A stretch of 18,187 nucleotides of DNA from RGIG8497 sp045593265. Its GTDB lineage: Bacteria > Bacillota > Clostridia > RGIG6154. Within the stretch, counting starts at the first letter, position 1. Each line of letters opens with the position of its first letter. Both the position numbers and the translations under genes were made by a program. Positions 1 to 6,744 of the stretch are shown piece after piece. The notes below the pieces were generated by a model. The model was given only the letters and a program-made list of their open reading frames with translations, did no database searches and had not been told where the DNA came from. Where the stretch lies: positions 1 to 18,187 of the forward strand of contig JAZNWH010000031.1 in NCBI GenBank assembly GCA_045593265.1, read 5' to 3'.

Positions 1-77
1 ACGATAGTTAATAAAATCAGCCGCACAAATTTCAAAATTTGTCAAGTCTTTTTCGAAATAATTTTTAATATTTACAT

Positions 78-114
78 AAAAAAAGGGGGCAAGCTCATAG
101 AATGAACTTGCTCC
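78..114 (-). terminator. Terminator-like hairpin on the minus strand
   Basis: Arms at 86-98 and 102-114 pair over 13 positions around a 3-base loop, with one wobble and one mismatch. Read on the minus strand, the hairpin is followed by a run of seven T (84-78), the layout of an intrinsic terminator. It lies about 310 bases beyond the fhs stop codon. It could therefore be a distal terminator of the purine operon after transcription through the repeat, or a relic of another unit. No T run follows on the plus strand. Confidence 0.55.
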
Positions 115-185
115 TCTTAACTTAATGATATTGGTAAAAAAACTAAGTTTTTTTACAGTCCCTCAATTTTTGGGAATAGGAAAAA

Positions 186-284
186 ATGTTTCAGAACGGA
201 CGAATTAAGCCCGTAGGGGTTACCCGAAGCTGTACGATGGTACAGCGAGAGGCGAAATTCGTTCGAGTAAAAATGCTTGTTTAA
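186..284 (+). CDS. Possible 32-aa basic peptide inside repeat copy 1 (doubtful)
   Basis: An ATG at 186 opens a frame of 32 codons ending in TAA at 282-284. It begins M-F-Q-N-G-R-I-K-P and is rich in Arg, Lys and Val. An AGGA sequence lies six bases upstream of the ATG, at reasonable Shine-Dalgarno spacing, and a strong hairpin (289-314) follows the stop directly. The same frame is intact in copy 2. Against coding: the region has a convincing alternative explanation as a folded nucleic acid, no good promoter precedes it, and the only difference between copies in the frame changes residue 2 (Phe to Leu). No known family is recognised. I list it because the start, stop and ribosome binding site coincide, not because it is likely. 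Confidence 0.18.
   Translation: MFQNGRIKPVGVTRSCTMVQREAKFVRVKMLV
194..264. other. Multi-branched structured core of repeat copy 1
   Basis: On paper this stretch folds into a closed multi-branch structure. An outer stem pairs 199-206 (GACGAATT) with 256-263. Inside it GCC at 209-211 pairs with GGC at 251-253, GGG at 217-219 with CCC at 223-225, and GCTGTAC at 229-235 with GTACAGC at 240-246 around a GATG loop. The joining segments are purine-rich (GAA, GAGA, GAA). It is markedly richer in GC than its surroundings and is identical in copy 2. I could not match it to a known riboswitch or ribozyme by eye. Whether it acts as RNA or as folded single-stranded DNA is unknown. Confidence 0.5.
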
Positions 285-288
285 ATAG

Positions 289-314
289 AAAAAATCGTTT
301 AAAAACGATTTTTT
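289..314 (-). terminator. Perfect A/T-flanked hairpin in repeat copy 1; likely fhs terminator
   Basis: AAAAAATCGTTT at 289-300 pairs perfectly with 303-314 around a two-base loop (AA; TT in copy 2). Both arms end in six A or T, so the hairpin could stop transcription from either side. It lies 114 bases beyond the fhs stop and is the first strong hairpin downstream of that operon. The repeat may thus supply the terminator of its host gene. Confidence 0.5.
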
Positions 315-427
315 CCTTAAGTAATATATTTTTTGCCATTTAATAGGTTTAAAAATATATTAGTAATATTTATTTTAAGCATTTTTACGATTATGAACTT
401 TTTTTACATTCCCTTTGTTGTTTAAAC

Positions 428-2098
428 TTAGAAAAGTCCGATTATCTTGCCATTTTCATCCACATCAATCTTTTCAGCTGCAGGAACTTTTGGCAGTCCG
501 GGCATTGTCATAATATCTCCTGTTAATGCAACAATAAATCCTGCACCTGCAGAAACCTTTAAGTTTCTTACTGTTATTTTAAAGTTTTCAGGTGCTCCTG
601 TCTTTGTCATATCATCGGAAAAGCTATACTGTGTTTTTGCCATACAGATAGGAAGATTACCAAATCCAAGGTCTGTAAGCTGTTTAATCTGTTTTTGTGC
701 ATCTGCAGTAAATACTACTCCATCACCACCATAAACCTTTCTTACAATGGCATCAATCTTATTTTCAATTGTATCTTCTGTTTCGTAGCTGAATGTAAAA
801 TCGTTTTCTCTTTCGCACAGTGCAACAACTTCCTTTGCAAGCTCTATACCACCATCGCCGCCTTTTGCCCATACGTCCGAAAGAACAACGTTTACACCGA
901 GCTTTTTACATTCATCAATTATAAGCTCTACCTCTTTTTCTGTATCTGTGGGGAATTTATTTACTGCCACAACACAGGGAAGCTTATAAACATCGGTAAT
1001 ATTTTTGACATGTCTTAAAAGATTAGGCATACCTTTAACAAGGGCATCGCAATTTTCAGCATTAAGGTCGCTTTTTGCCACCCCACCATGCATTTTTAAT
1101 GCACGGATTGTAGCAACCATAACAACTGCTGATGGCTTAAGATTAGCAAAACGACACTTGATATCAAGAAATTTCTCAGCACCTAAATCGGCACCGAAGC
1201 CTGCTTCAGTTATAGCATAATCGCCAAGTCGAAGAGCAAGCTTTGTTGCAATAACCGAGTTACATCCATGAGCAATATTCGCAAAGGGACCACCATGTAC
1301 AAAAGCAGGTGTGCCTTCAAGAGTCTGCACCAGATTAGGCTTAATTGCATCCTTAAGGAGTGCTGTCATAGCACCCTGAGCTTTCAAATCGCCTGCTGTT
1401 ACAGGTTTATCGTCATAAGTGTATCCAACTATAAGTTTCGAAAGTCTTTCTTTTAAATCTGAAATCGAGCTTGACAGACATAACACTGCCATAATTTCAG
1501 ATGCAACTGTAATATCGTAACCATCTTCACGGGGAACACCATTAACTTTACCACCAAGACCATCTACTACAAAACGGAGCTGACGGTCGTTCATATCAAC
1601 ACATCTTTTCCAGGTAATACGACGTGGGTCAATGTTTAAGGTATTGCCCTGATGAATATGATTGTCAAGCATTGCTGCAAGCAAGTTATTTGCCGCTCCT
1701 ATTGCGTGAAAATCACCTGTAAAGTGAAGATTAATATCTTCCATAGGCACAACCTGAGCATAGCCTCCGCCTGCTGCACCGCCTTTTACACCGAAAACAG
1801 GACCAAGTGATGGCTCACGAAGTGCTACCGTTACGTTTTTACCGATTTTCTTCATACCATCAGCAAGACCTATTGTCGTAGTAGTTTTACCTTCTCCTGC
1901 GGGAGTTGGTGTAATAGCTGTTACAAGGACGAGTTTTCCCTCTTTTTCAGGAGTTTCTTTCATAAGTGGGATATAATCAACCTTTGCTTTGTAGTTACCG
2001 TATTGCTCCAGATATTTTAAATCCACACCTGCAGTTTTAGCAATTTCGGTAATATTTTTCATTTTCACGCTCTGTGCTATTTCAATATCGGTTTTCAT
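428..2098 (-). CDS. fhs: Formate-tetrahydrofolate ligase
   Basis: This cytoplasmic enzyme joins formate to tetrahydrofolate with ATP and gives 10-formyl-THF, the one-carbon donor for two steps of purine synthesis and for formyl-Met-tRNA. In acetogens it also serves the Wood-Ljungdahl pathway. The 556-residue product has the family's usual length. It shows the nucleotide-binding loop TPTPAGEGKTTTT at residues 63-75, followed by the conserved REPSLGP-VFGVKGGAAGGG stretch from about residue 94 and the N-L-H-F-T-G-D segment. The start is ATG at 2098 with AAGGTG upstream. It is the last gene of the ZTP-riboswitch operon, 26 bases after guaB, and its product relieves the shortage (low 10-formyl-THF) that raises ZMP/ZTP. 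No folD is in the window, so the other folate steps must lie elsewhere. Confidence 0.97.
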   Translation of the reverse strand: MKTDIEIAQSVKMKNITEIAKTAGVDLKYLEQYGNYKAKVDYIPLMKETPEKEGKLVLVTAITPTPAGEGKTTTTIGLADGMKKIGKNVTVALREPSLGPVFGVKGGAAGGGYAQVVPMEDINLHFTGDFHAIGAANNLLAAMLDNHIHQGNTLNIDPRRITWKRCVDMNDRQLRFVVDGLGGKVNGVPREDGYDITVASEIMAVLCLSSSISDLKERLSKLIVGYTYDDKPVTAGDLKAQGAMTALLKDAIKPNLVQTLEGTPAFVHGGPFANIAHGCNSVIATKLALRLGDYAITEAGFGADLGAEKFLDIKCRFANLKPSAVVMVATIRALKMHGGVAKSDLNAENCDALVKGMPNLLRHVKNITDVYKLPCVVAVNKFPTDTEKEVELIIDECKKLGVNVVLSDVWAKGGDGGIELAKEVVALCERENDFTFSYETEDTIENKIDAIVRKVYGGDGVVFTADAQKQIKQLTDLGFGNLPICMAKTQYSFSDDMTKTGAPENFKITVRNLKVSAGAGFIVALTGDIMTMPGLPKVPAAEKIDVDENGKIIGLF

Positions 2099-2124
2099 AA
2101 ACCAAACATCACCTTTCCAATAAG

Positions 2125-3609
2125 TTACCTTAACATAACATCATGATATCCACCTTCTACAATGCTTGTTGCGGAAACAACTGTTAACTTGGCATTTTTC
2201 TGAAGGTCAGGAATATTGGTAACACCACAATTACACATAGTTGATTTTACCTTATAAAGGCTCTTTTCCACGTTATCATGAAGGCTTCCTGCGTAAACTA
2301 CATAAGAGTCAACACCCTCTTCAAAGGAAAGCTTTGATTTTCCGCCTAAATCATAACGTTGCCAGTTTCTTGCTCTGTTTGAGCCTTCACCCCAGTATTC
2401 TTTAACATACTGACCATTTACAAATAATTTTGTTGTAGGGCTTTCATCAAAACGCGCAAAATATCTGCCTAGCATAATAAAGTCTGCACCCATCGCCAAT
2501 GCCAGTGTCATATGATAATCATGAACAATACCACCATCAGAACAGATAGGAACATATATGCCTGTCTTTTCGTAATATTCGTCTCTTGCTGCAGCAACCT
2601 CAATTAAAGCTGTAGCTTGTCCTCTGCCAATACCTTTTGTTTCTCTTGTGATACAGATTGAACCGCCGCCGATACCAACTTTAACAAAGTCTGCACCTGC
2701 TTCGGCAAGAAACATAAATCCTTCTCTGTCTACAACGTTACCTGCACCAACCTTTACGCTGTCGCCATATTTTTCACGTATAAAATCAATAGTTTTCTTC
2801 TGCCAGCAGCTATAACCTTCGGAAGAGTCTATACAAAGCACATCTGCACCTGCTTCAACCAACGCAGGAACTCTCTTTTCATAGTCAAGAGTATTTATAC
2901 CTGCACCAACAAGGTAACTCTTATTTCCGTCTAAAATTTCCTGTGGGTTTTCCTTGTGCTGTGAATAGTCTTTTCTGAAAACAAAATATTTAAGATTACC
3001 GTTTCCGTCAACCAAAGGAAGTGAATTAAGCTTATGTTCCCATATAATATCATTAGCTTCTTTTAATGTTGTTGTATCAGGAGCTGTTATTAATTTTTCA
3101 ATAGGAGTCATAAACTCTTTAACCTTAATATCAGTAGACATACGACTTACTCTGTAGTCTCTTCCTGTAACTATACCAAGAAGCTTTCCGTTTGATTCTC
3201 CATTATCCGTTATAGCGACTGTTGAATGTCCTTTTTCATTTACAAGGGCAATAACATCTTCAAGGGTATTTTCAGGAGTAAGATTAGAATCACTTTCCAC
3301 AAAACCCTTTTTATAATTTTTAACACGAGCAACCATTGCTGCTTCATCTTCAACAGACTGTGAACCATAGATAAACGAAAGTCCACCTTCTTTTGCAAGT
3401 GCTATAGCTAAAGTATCATTTGATACAGACTGCATAATGGCACTTACCAGAGGAATATTAAGAGTAATTGCTGGTTTTTCACCTTTTTTAAACTTAGTAA
3501 GCGGTGTTGAAAGATTTACATTTGCAGGAATACAGTCCTCAGATGTATAACCCGGGATAAGCAAGTATTCACTGAATGTTCTTGATTGTTCTTTAAAATA
3601 ATAAGCCAT
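2125..3609 (-). CDS. guaB: IMP dehydrogenase (Tritrichomonas-like clade)
   Basis: It oxidises IMP to XMP with NAD+, the first committed step to GMP. A (beta/alpha)8 barrel is interrupted by a CBS-domain pair at about residues 105-220. The catalytic loop is VGIGGGSICITRETKGIGRG with Cys319. The NAD-binding aspartate is Asp261, and the mobile-flap Arg418-Tyr419 dyad lies in NWQRYDLGG. The loop reads GGGSICITRE, not the GPGSICTTR of common bacterial enzymes. From memory, this wording, the C-terminal half and the residue numbering (C319, R418-Y419) all match the enzyme of the protozoan Tritrichomonas foetus, for which transfer from bacteria has been proposed. The start is ATG at 3609 behind GGAGGA. 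It lies between glyA and fhs, with gaps of 22 and 26 bases, so it is co-transcribed under the ZTP riboswitch. Confidence 0.96.
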   Translation of the reverse strand: MAYYFKEQSRTFSEYLLIPGYTSEDCIPANVNLSTPLTKFKKGEKPAITLNIPLVSAIMQSVSNDTLAIALAKEGGLSFIYGSQSVEDEAAMVARVKNYKKGFVESDSNLTPENTLEDVIALVNEKGHSTVAITDNGESNGKLLGIVTGRDYRVSRMSTDIKVKEFMTPIEKLITAPDTTTLKEANDIIWEHKLNSLPLVDGNGNLKYFVFRKDYSQHKENPQEILDGNKSYLVGAGINTLDYEKRVPALVEAGADVLCIDSSEGYSCWQKKTIDFIREKYGDSVKVGAGNVVDREGFMFLAEAGADFVKVGIGGGSICITRETKGIGRGQATALIEVAAARDEYYEKTGIYVPICSDGGIVHDYHMTLALAMGADFIMLGRYFARFDESPTTKLFVNGQYVKEYWGEGSNRARNWQRYDLGGKSKLSFEEGVDSYVVYAGSLHDNVEKSLYKVKSTMCNCGVTNIPDLQKNAKLTVVSATSIVEGGYHDVMLR

Positions 3610-3631
3610 ATTTACTATTCCTCCGTTTTAA

Positions 3632-4873
3632 TTAATTATATAATGGGTATTTTTCACAAAGTGCAATAACTTCTTTCTTGATTGTTTCTTTGTTTGCTTC
3701 AAAATCTGTTGCAACAAGCTTTATCCAATGTGCAATCTTTTTCATTTCTTCTTCCTTGAAGCCTCTGGATGTTACCGCAGGAGTACCAACTCTTATACCA
3801 CTTGTAACAAACGGACTCTGTTGGTCATTAGGAATTGCATTCTTATTAACGGTTATATTTACCTCATCAAGTCTTGCTTCAAGCTCTTTTCCTGTAATAT
3901 TGAAAGGAGTGAGGTCAATAAGCATAAGGTGGTTGTCTGTTCCGCCTGATACAATTTTGAATCCTTCTTCCAAGAAACAATCTGCAAGAACTTTTGCGTT
4001 CTTTACAATCTGTGTCTGATATTCTTTAAATTCAGGCTTCAAAGCTTCACCAAATGCTACAGCCTTAGCTGCAATAATGTGCATAAGCGGTCCTCCCTGA
4101 ATTCCCGGGAATATTGCTTTATCAATAGTCTTAGCTAAATCCTCGGTACAAAGGATAAGACCCCCTCTTGGACCTCTTAAGGTCTTATGTGTTGTGGTTG
4201 TTACAACATGAGCATATGGTACAGGACTTGGATGAAGACCTGCTGCAACAAGACCTGCAATATGAGCCATATCAACCATCAAATATGCCCCAACTTTGTC
4301 TGCAATCTCTCTGCATCTTTTAAAATCTATAACACGTGCATACGCACTTGCACCTGCAACAATTAATTTTGGTTTGCATTCAAGAGCAATTTTTTCCATT
4401 TCATCATAATCAATTGTCTGAGTATCATCACTTACACCATAAGGAACAATATTGAAATACTTACCTGAAATATTTACAGGTGAACCATGAGATAAATGTC
4501 CACCATGAGCCAAATTCATACCCATTACAGTATCACCAGGCTGAACAAGTGCAAAAAATACTGCTAAGTTTGCCTGTGCACCTGAGTGTGGCTGCACATT
4601 AGCATGCTGAGCACCAAAAAGCTTTTTAGCTCTTTCACGGGCAATATCTTCAACCACATCTACATGAACGCAGCCTCCGTAATAACGATGTCCCGGATAT
4701 CCTTCTGCATACTTGTTAGTAAGTACTGAACCTGCTGCCAAAAGTACTGCTTTTGATACAATATTTTCAGAAGCAATCAATTCTATATTATGTCTCTGTC
4801 TCTCAAGCTCATTATTACAAGCTTCATAAACTTCACTGTCAAAACTGTTTAATTCCTCAAAAAAATTCGCCAT
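3632..4873 (-). CDS. glyA: Serine hydroxymethyltransferase
   Basis: This PLP enzyme converts serine and tetrahydrofolate into glycine and 5,10-methylene-THF, and so supplies both glycine and one-carbon units for purine synthesis. The 413-residue protein shows the family landmarks: ELIASENIVS near residues 31-40, GHRYYGG near 61-67, QPHSGAQAN near 94-102, and the PLP-binding lysine Lys230 in TTTTHKTLRGPRGG. The ATG start at 4873 has AGGAGA seven bases upstream. It follows the IMP cyclohydrolase-like gene by 11 bases, which indicates one transcript. glyA is a gene class known to be under ZTP-riboswitch control in other bacteria. Nothing is unusual in the sequence. Confidence 0.98.
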   Translation of the reverse strand: MANFFEELNSFDSEVYEACNNELERQRHNIELIASENIVSKAVLLAAGSVLTNKYAEGYPGHRYYGGCVHVDVVEDIARERAKKLFGAQHANVQPHSGAQANLAVFFALVQPGDTVMGMNLAHGGHLSHGSPVNISGKYFNIVPYGVSDDTQTIDYDEMEKIALECKPKLIVAGASAYARVIDFKRCREIADKVGAYLMVDMAHIAGLVAAGLHPSPVPYAHVVTTTTHKTLRGPRGGLILCTEDLAKTIDKAIFPGIQGGPLMHIIAAKAVAFGEALKPEFKEYQTQIVKNAKVLADCFLEEGFKIVSGGTDNHLMLIDLTPFNITGKELEARLDEVNITVNKNAIPNDQQSPFVTSGIRVGTPAVTSRGFKEEEMKKIAHWIKLVATDFEANKETIKKEVIALCEKYPLYN

Positions 4874-4884
4874 TGTTTTCTCTC

Positions 4885-5607
4885 CTATTTTAAATGTTTA
4901 TTAATCATTCTGTTAACTTCTTCGCCTGTCTCTTTATCGATAAATCTTACATAAAGTGAAATCTTGTTCTGCTGATCAAGACTGTTCCATATCTTATCAG
5001 TAAATTCATCAATATCACTACCGATTTCTACTCTTTCAGGTTCGCCTGTAAATGTAGGAAGCGGATTACCATCACAAGCATAAGTATGAATAAAATGTCC
5101 AAGTCCTTTTATAGAAGGATATGAAAATGTATAACGTGCACACGCACTTCCAATTTCATCTACGCTTTTAAGAATACTTACCTCATACGAAAAATCGCCA
5201 TCATTAAATGTAAGCATTGAACTTATACGAGGTGTAAAATTAGGGGCATCAGGCTCAAAACACCTTGCCTCTAAGCTTTCTTTAAAGCTAAGTCCTTTTT
5301 CAAGTCCTTCGTAAACGGTATCGGTCTGATCGCCATTTGTTACTATAAGATTATTCTCATAAACTCTTATTGGAGAATAGATGATTAAAGATGGGTCCTC
5401 AACCTTTGACGCATCAAAAGGATGGATTATAACCTCGCTTCCATTCTCAACAAAAATTCTGTTACGGCTGTTTTCACTTCGTCCTGAAATAAAGTACCCT
5501 ATTACAGCATACTTTCCATCAGAAGAAGTTCCCGTTACAATACCTCTTCCAAGATAAGGTGTTGCTTTGATGATGTCTTCGATTTTAAAAATTTTGTAAG
5601 TATCCAT
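4885..5607 (-). CDS. PurO-like IMP cyclohydrolase
   Basis: The 240-residue protein resembles the IMP cyclohydrolase family first defined by archaeal PurO (Pfam IMP_cyclohyd), which closes the ring of FAICAR to make IMP. Recognisable stretches are YLGRGIVTG near residues 18-26, YFISGRSENSRNR near 38-50, and the PRISSML segment near 126-132. Many Clostridia carry this protein next to or instead of bifunctional PurH; I cannot see from this window whether purH exists elsewhere. It is the first gene after the ZTP riboswitch and heads the operon with glyA, guaB and fhs, which supports a role at the end of IMP synthesis. The ATG at 5607 has AAAGGTAG upstream. The family is fairly sure from pattern; the activity is inferred. 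Confidence 0.85.
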   Translation of the reverse strand: MDTYKIFKIEDIIKATPYLGRGIVTGTSSDGKYAVIGYFISGRSENSRNRIFVENGSEVIIHPFDASKVEDPSLIIYSPIRVYENNLIVTNGDQTDTVYEGLEKGLSFKESLEARCFEPDAPNFTPRISSMLTFNDGDFSYEVSILKSVDEIGSACARYTFSYPSIKGLGHFIHTYACDGNPLPTFTGEPERVEIGSDIDEFTDKIWNSLDQQNKISLYVRFIDKETGEEVNRMINKHLK

Positions 5608-5658
5608 ATTTCACTACCTTTCTTCCTTTGGGAAATTTAGAATTCTCTGTATATACAG

Positions 5659-5688
5659 AAAAAGACAGACCCCAAAATAGAAATCTGC
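5659..5688 (-). terminator. Riboswitch expression platform: intrinsic terminator
   Basis: On the minus strand GCAGATTTC (5687-5679... shifted by wobble pairs) faces GGGGTCTGT (5673-5665), followed by CTTTTT (5664-5659). The left arm uses the GGGC/GCA bases that also form the 3' side of the aptamer's last stem. Ligand-stabilised aptamer and terminator are therefore mutually exclusive, as expected for a ZTP-induced on-switch acting by antitermination. The platform reading is inference from overlap of the two pairings. Confidence 0.75.
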
Positions 5689-5757
5689 CCAGACGGTCGG
5701 CTTAATTACTCTCTGCTCCCATGCAGTTATTTCTGCAAACCCGTCAGTAACAGAGAA
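5686..5757 (-). promoter_or_regulatory. ZTP riboswitch (pfl motif) controlling the purO-like-glyA-guaB-fhs operon
   Basis: Reading the minus strand from 5756: TCTCTG (5756-5751 region) pairs with CAGAGA (5715-5710). GCAG (5736-5733) pairs with CTGC (5726-5723). The conserved GGGAGC follows at 5720-5715. The 3' element CCGACCGTCTGGGCA spans 5700-5686. GACGG (5745-5741) is the exact complement of CCGTC (5696-5692), giving the pseudoknot typical of this class, and GCC/GGC closes the last stem. The class senses ZTP/ZMP, which rises when 10-formyl-THF is low. The genes downstream are exactly the kind it controls. It begins about 20 bases downstream of the promoter's -10 box. Confidence 0.92.
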
Positions 5758-5776
5758 ACTTCTGTTTATTAGATTA

Positions 5777-5805
5777 ATTTTATCATTTTACTTAAAATTT
5801 GTCAA
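5777..5805 (-). promoter_or_regulatory. Promoter of the purine/one-carbon operon
   Basis: Minus-strand TTGACA at 5805-5800, a 17-base spacer and TAAAAT at 5782-5777 form a near-consensus housekeeping promoter. A start near 5770 would place the riboswitch aptamer at the very beginning of the leader. Confidence 0.88.
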
Positions 5806-5862
5806 TAGCTGTTAGCAGTTTTACAAAATTAAAAATCTATTTGAAAATTGGTTTTCAGGTAT

Positions 5863-5890
5863 AAAAAACCACAGCATAAGCTGTGGTTTT
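5863..5890 (-). terminator. Terminator of the dockerin-like protein gene
   Basis: AAAACCACAGC (5865-5875) pairs with GCTGTGGTTTT (5880-5890) around a four-base loop. On the minus strand this gives an 11-bp hairpin ending in six T, 18 bases past the stop codon at 5908. It separates this gene from the riboswitch operon. Confidence 0.9.
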
Positions 5891-5907
5891 AAATTCATTT
5901 TATAATC

Positions 5908-6546
5908 TTAAAAAATTGAGTATGCAATCATAATAGCATCGAGCATTGTAACTATCTGTAATCCGTCTTCAGTTACATTTCCACTGTAGTTAGCAGCTTT
6001 CAAGAAATCTTCAGAAGCTGGTTGTCCACCAACTGTTCCGTTTACTGAGTACTGCATAACTGCAACAGCGTCGTCCAAAGCAACAATACCATCACCTGAA
6101 ACATCACCAAGAACGAAATCAGGCCCTACTTCAATAGTGGTGCTGCCAGGCTCGTCGATATCTGTACCACCCATCATAACAACGATTATCTGGTCAGGTG
6201 CTGTTTCATATTCATATGTATATGTTGTGTTTGAAGGGTCAAATTCGAACTGATCAATCTGAATCATATTTCCTGCTGAAGGATCGCTAACTGTTGTAGC
6301 ATCAAAAATAATGATTGTTGCCTGAGCATCAGTTGCTGCTGCTAAAACGCTTGAATCATATGTAACTGTGATTACACCGTTTTCAGCTGTAGCATTTACG
6401 ATGATATCTTCTGATTCTTCAGATGACATAACGAAAATCTGATCAGCTGCATCAACCATTTCAGTTGTCAATGTAGTTGCACTTCCTACTGCTGCAAAGC
6501 TGAGTACCAACATTGCAATTAAAACCATACTGATAATTTTTTTCAT
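5908..6546 (-). CDS. Secreted protein with C-terminal dockerin-like segment
   Basis: The product of about 212 residues starts with a clear signal peptide (MKKIISMVLIAMLVLSFAAVGSA). A beta-rich, acidic, Thr/Ser/Asp-rich middle follows (about 25-140), with no family I recognise. The C-terminal ~65 residues look like a type I dockerin: a good first calcium loop, GDVSGDGIVALDDAVAVMQY, and a degenerate second repeat, ANYSGN...LDAIMIAYSIF. I start it at ATG 6546, not the upstream in-frame ATG at 6564, because GGGAGA lies six bases before 6546 and the signal peptide begins there. It stands alone with its own promoter and terminator. It may bind a cohesin partner at the cell surface, but no cohesin is in the window. 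The middle could resemble a cohesin or Ig-like fold; I cannot tell. Confidence 0.8.
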   Translation of the reverse strand: MKKIISMVLIAMLVLSFAAVGSATTLTTEMVDAADQIFVMSSEESEDIIVNATAENGVITVTYDSSVLAAATDAQATIIIFDATTVSDPSAGNMIQIDQFEFDPSNTTYTYEYETAPDQIIVVMMGGTDIDEPGSTTIEVGPDFVLGDVSGDGIVALDDAVAVMQYSVNGTVGGQPASEDFLKAANYSGNVTEDGLQIVTMLDAIMIAYSIF

Positions 6547-6586
6547 AACCATTCTCCCTATCATAAAATTATTGTTCTATATGGTG

Positions 6587-6615
6587 ATTTTAATACAAAT
6601 ATAATCTTTTGTCAA
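6587..6615 (-). promoter_or_regulatory. Promoter of the dockerin-like protein gene
   Basis: Minus-strand TTGACA at 6615-6610, 17 bases, then TAAAAT at 6592-6587. The leader is short, about 35 bases, and leads to GGGAGA and the ATG at 6546. Confidence 0.88.
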
Positions 6616-6744
6616 TAGATTTTTTGAAAAATGTTGAATTTTTTCCAAAAAACATTAACAATCAAACCATATCACAATTTAATTATACACTACCTTAATA
6701 ATAATGTCAAGGTGTTTTTCTACTTTTAAATTAAAATTATTTTA

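Larger units (their letters stand above)
125..416. repeat. Structured intergenic repeat, copy 1 (~290 bp, MITE-like)
   Basis: Bases 134-330 match 17991-18187 over 197 positions with no gaps and four differences. The copy contains a TAAAAAAAC/GTTTTTTTA hairpin (135-155), a GC-richer structured core (about 194-264), and a perfect 12-bp hairpin (289-314). It may end at 397-416, which read in reverse complement is 18/20 identical to the left end of copy 2 (17982-18001). That gives terminal inverted repeats and a predicted length of about 290 bp. The outer nine bases of the left end of this copy (125-133) do not match that inverted repeat, so the end looks eroded or replaced. There is no transposase gene. 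The similarity of the ends to IS256-type termini is a recollection, not a checked match. Confidence 0.8.

Noticed and set aside
194..264. HDV-like or other self-cleaving ribozyme in the repeat core
   Set aside because: The hairpin followed by a GCGAAATTCG stretch recalls the joining region of HDV-like ribozymes, but I find no convincing P1 pairing or P1.1 in the required order, nor the hammerhead CUGAUGA/GAAA core.
135..314. CRISPR array or attC-like site in the repeat region
   Set aside because: There is one structured unit per locus, no regularly spaced short repeats, and no cas or integrase gene in the window.
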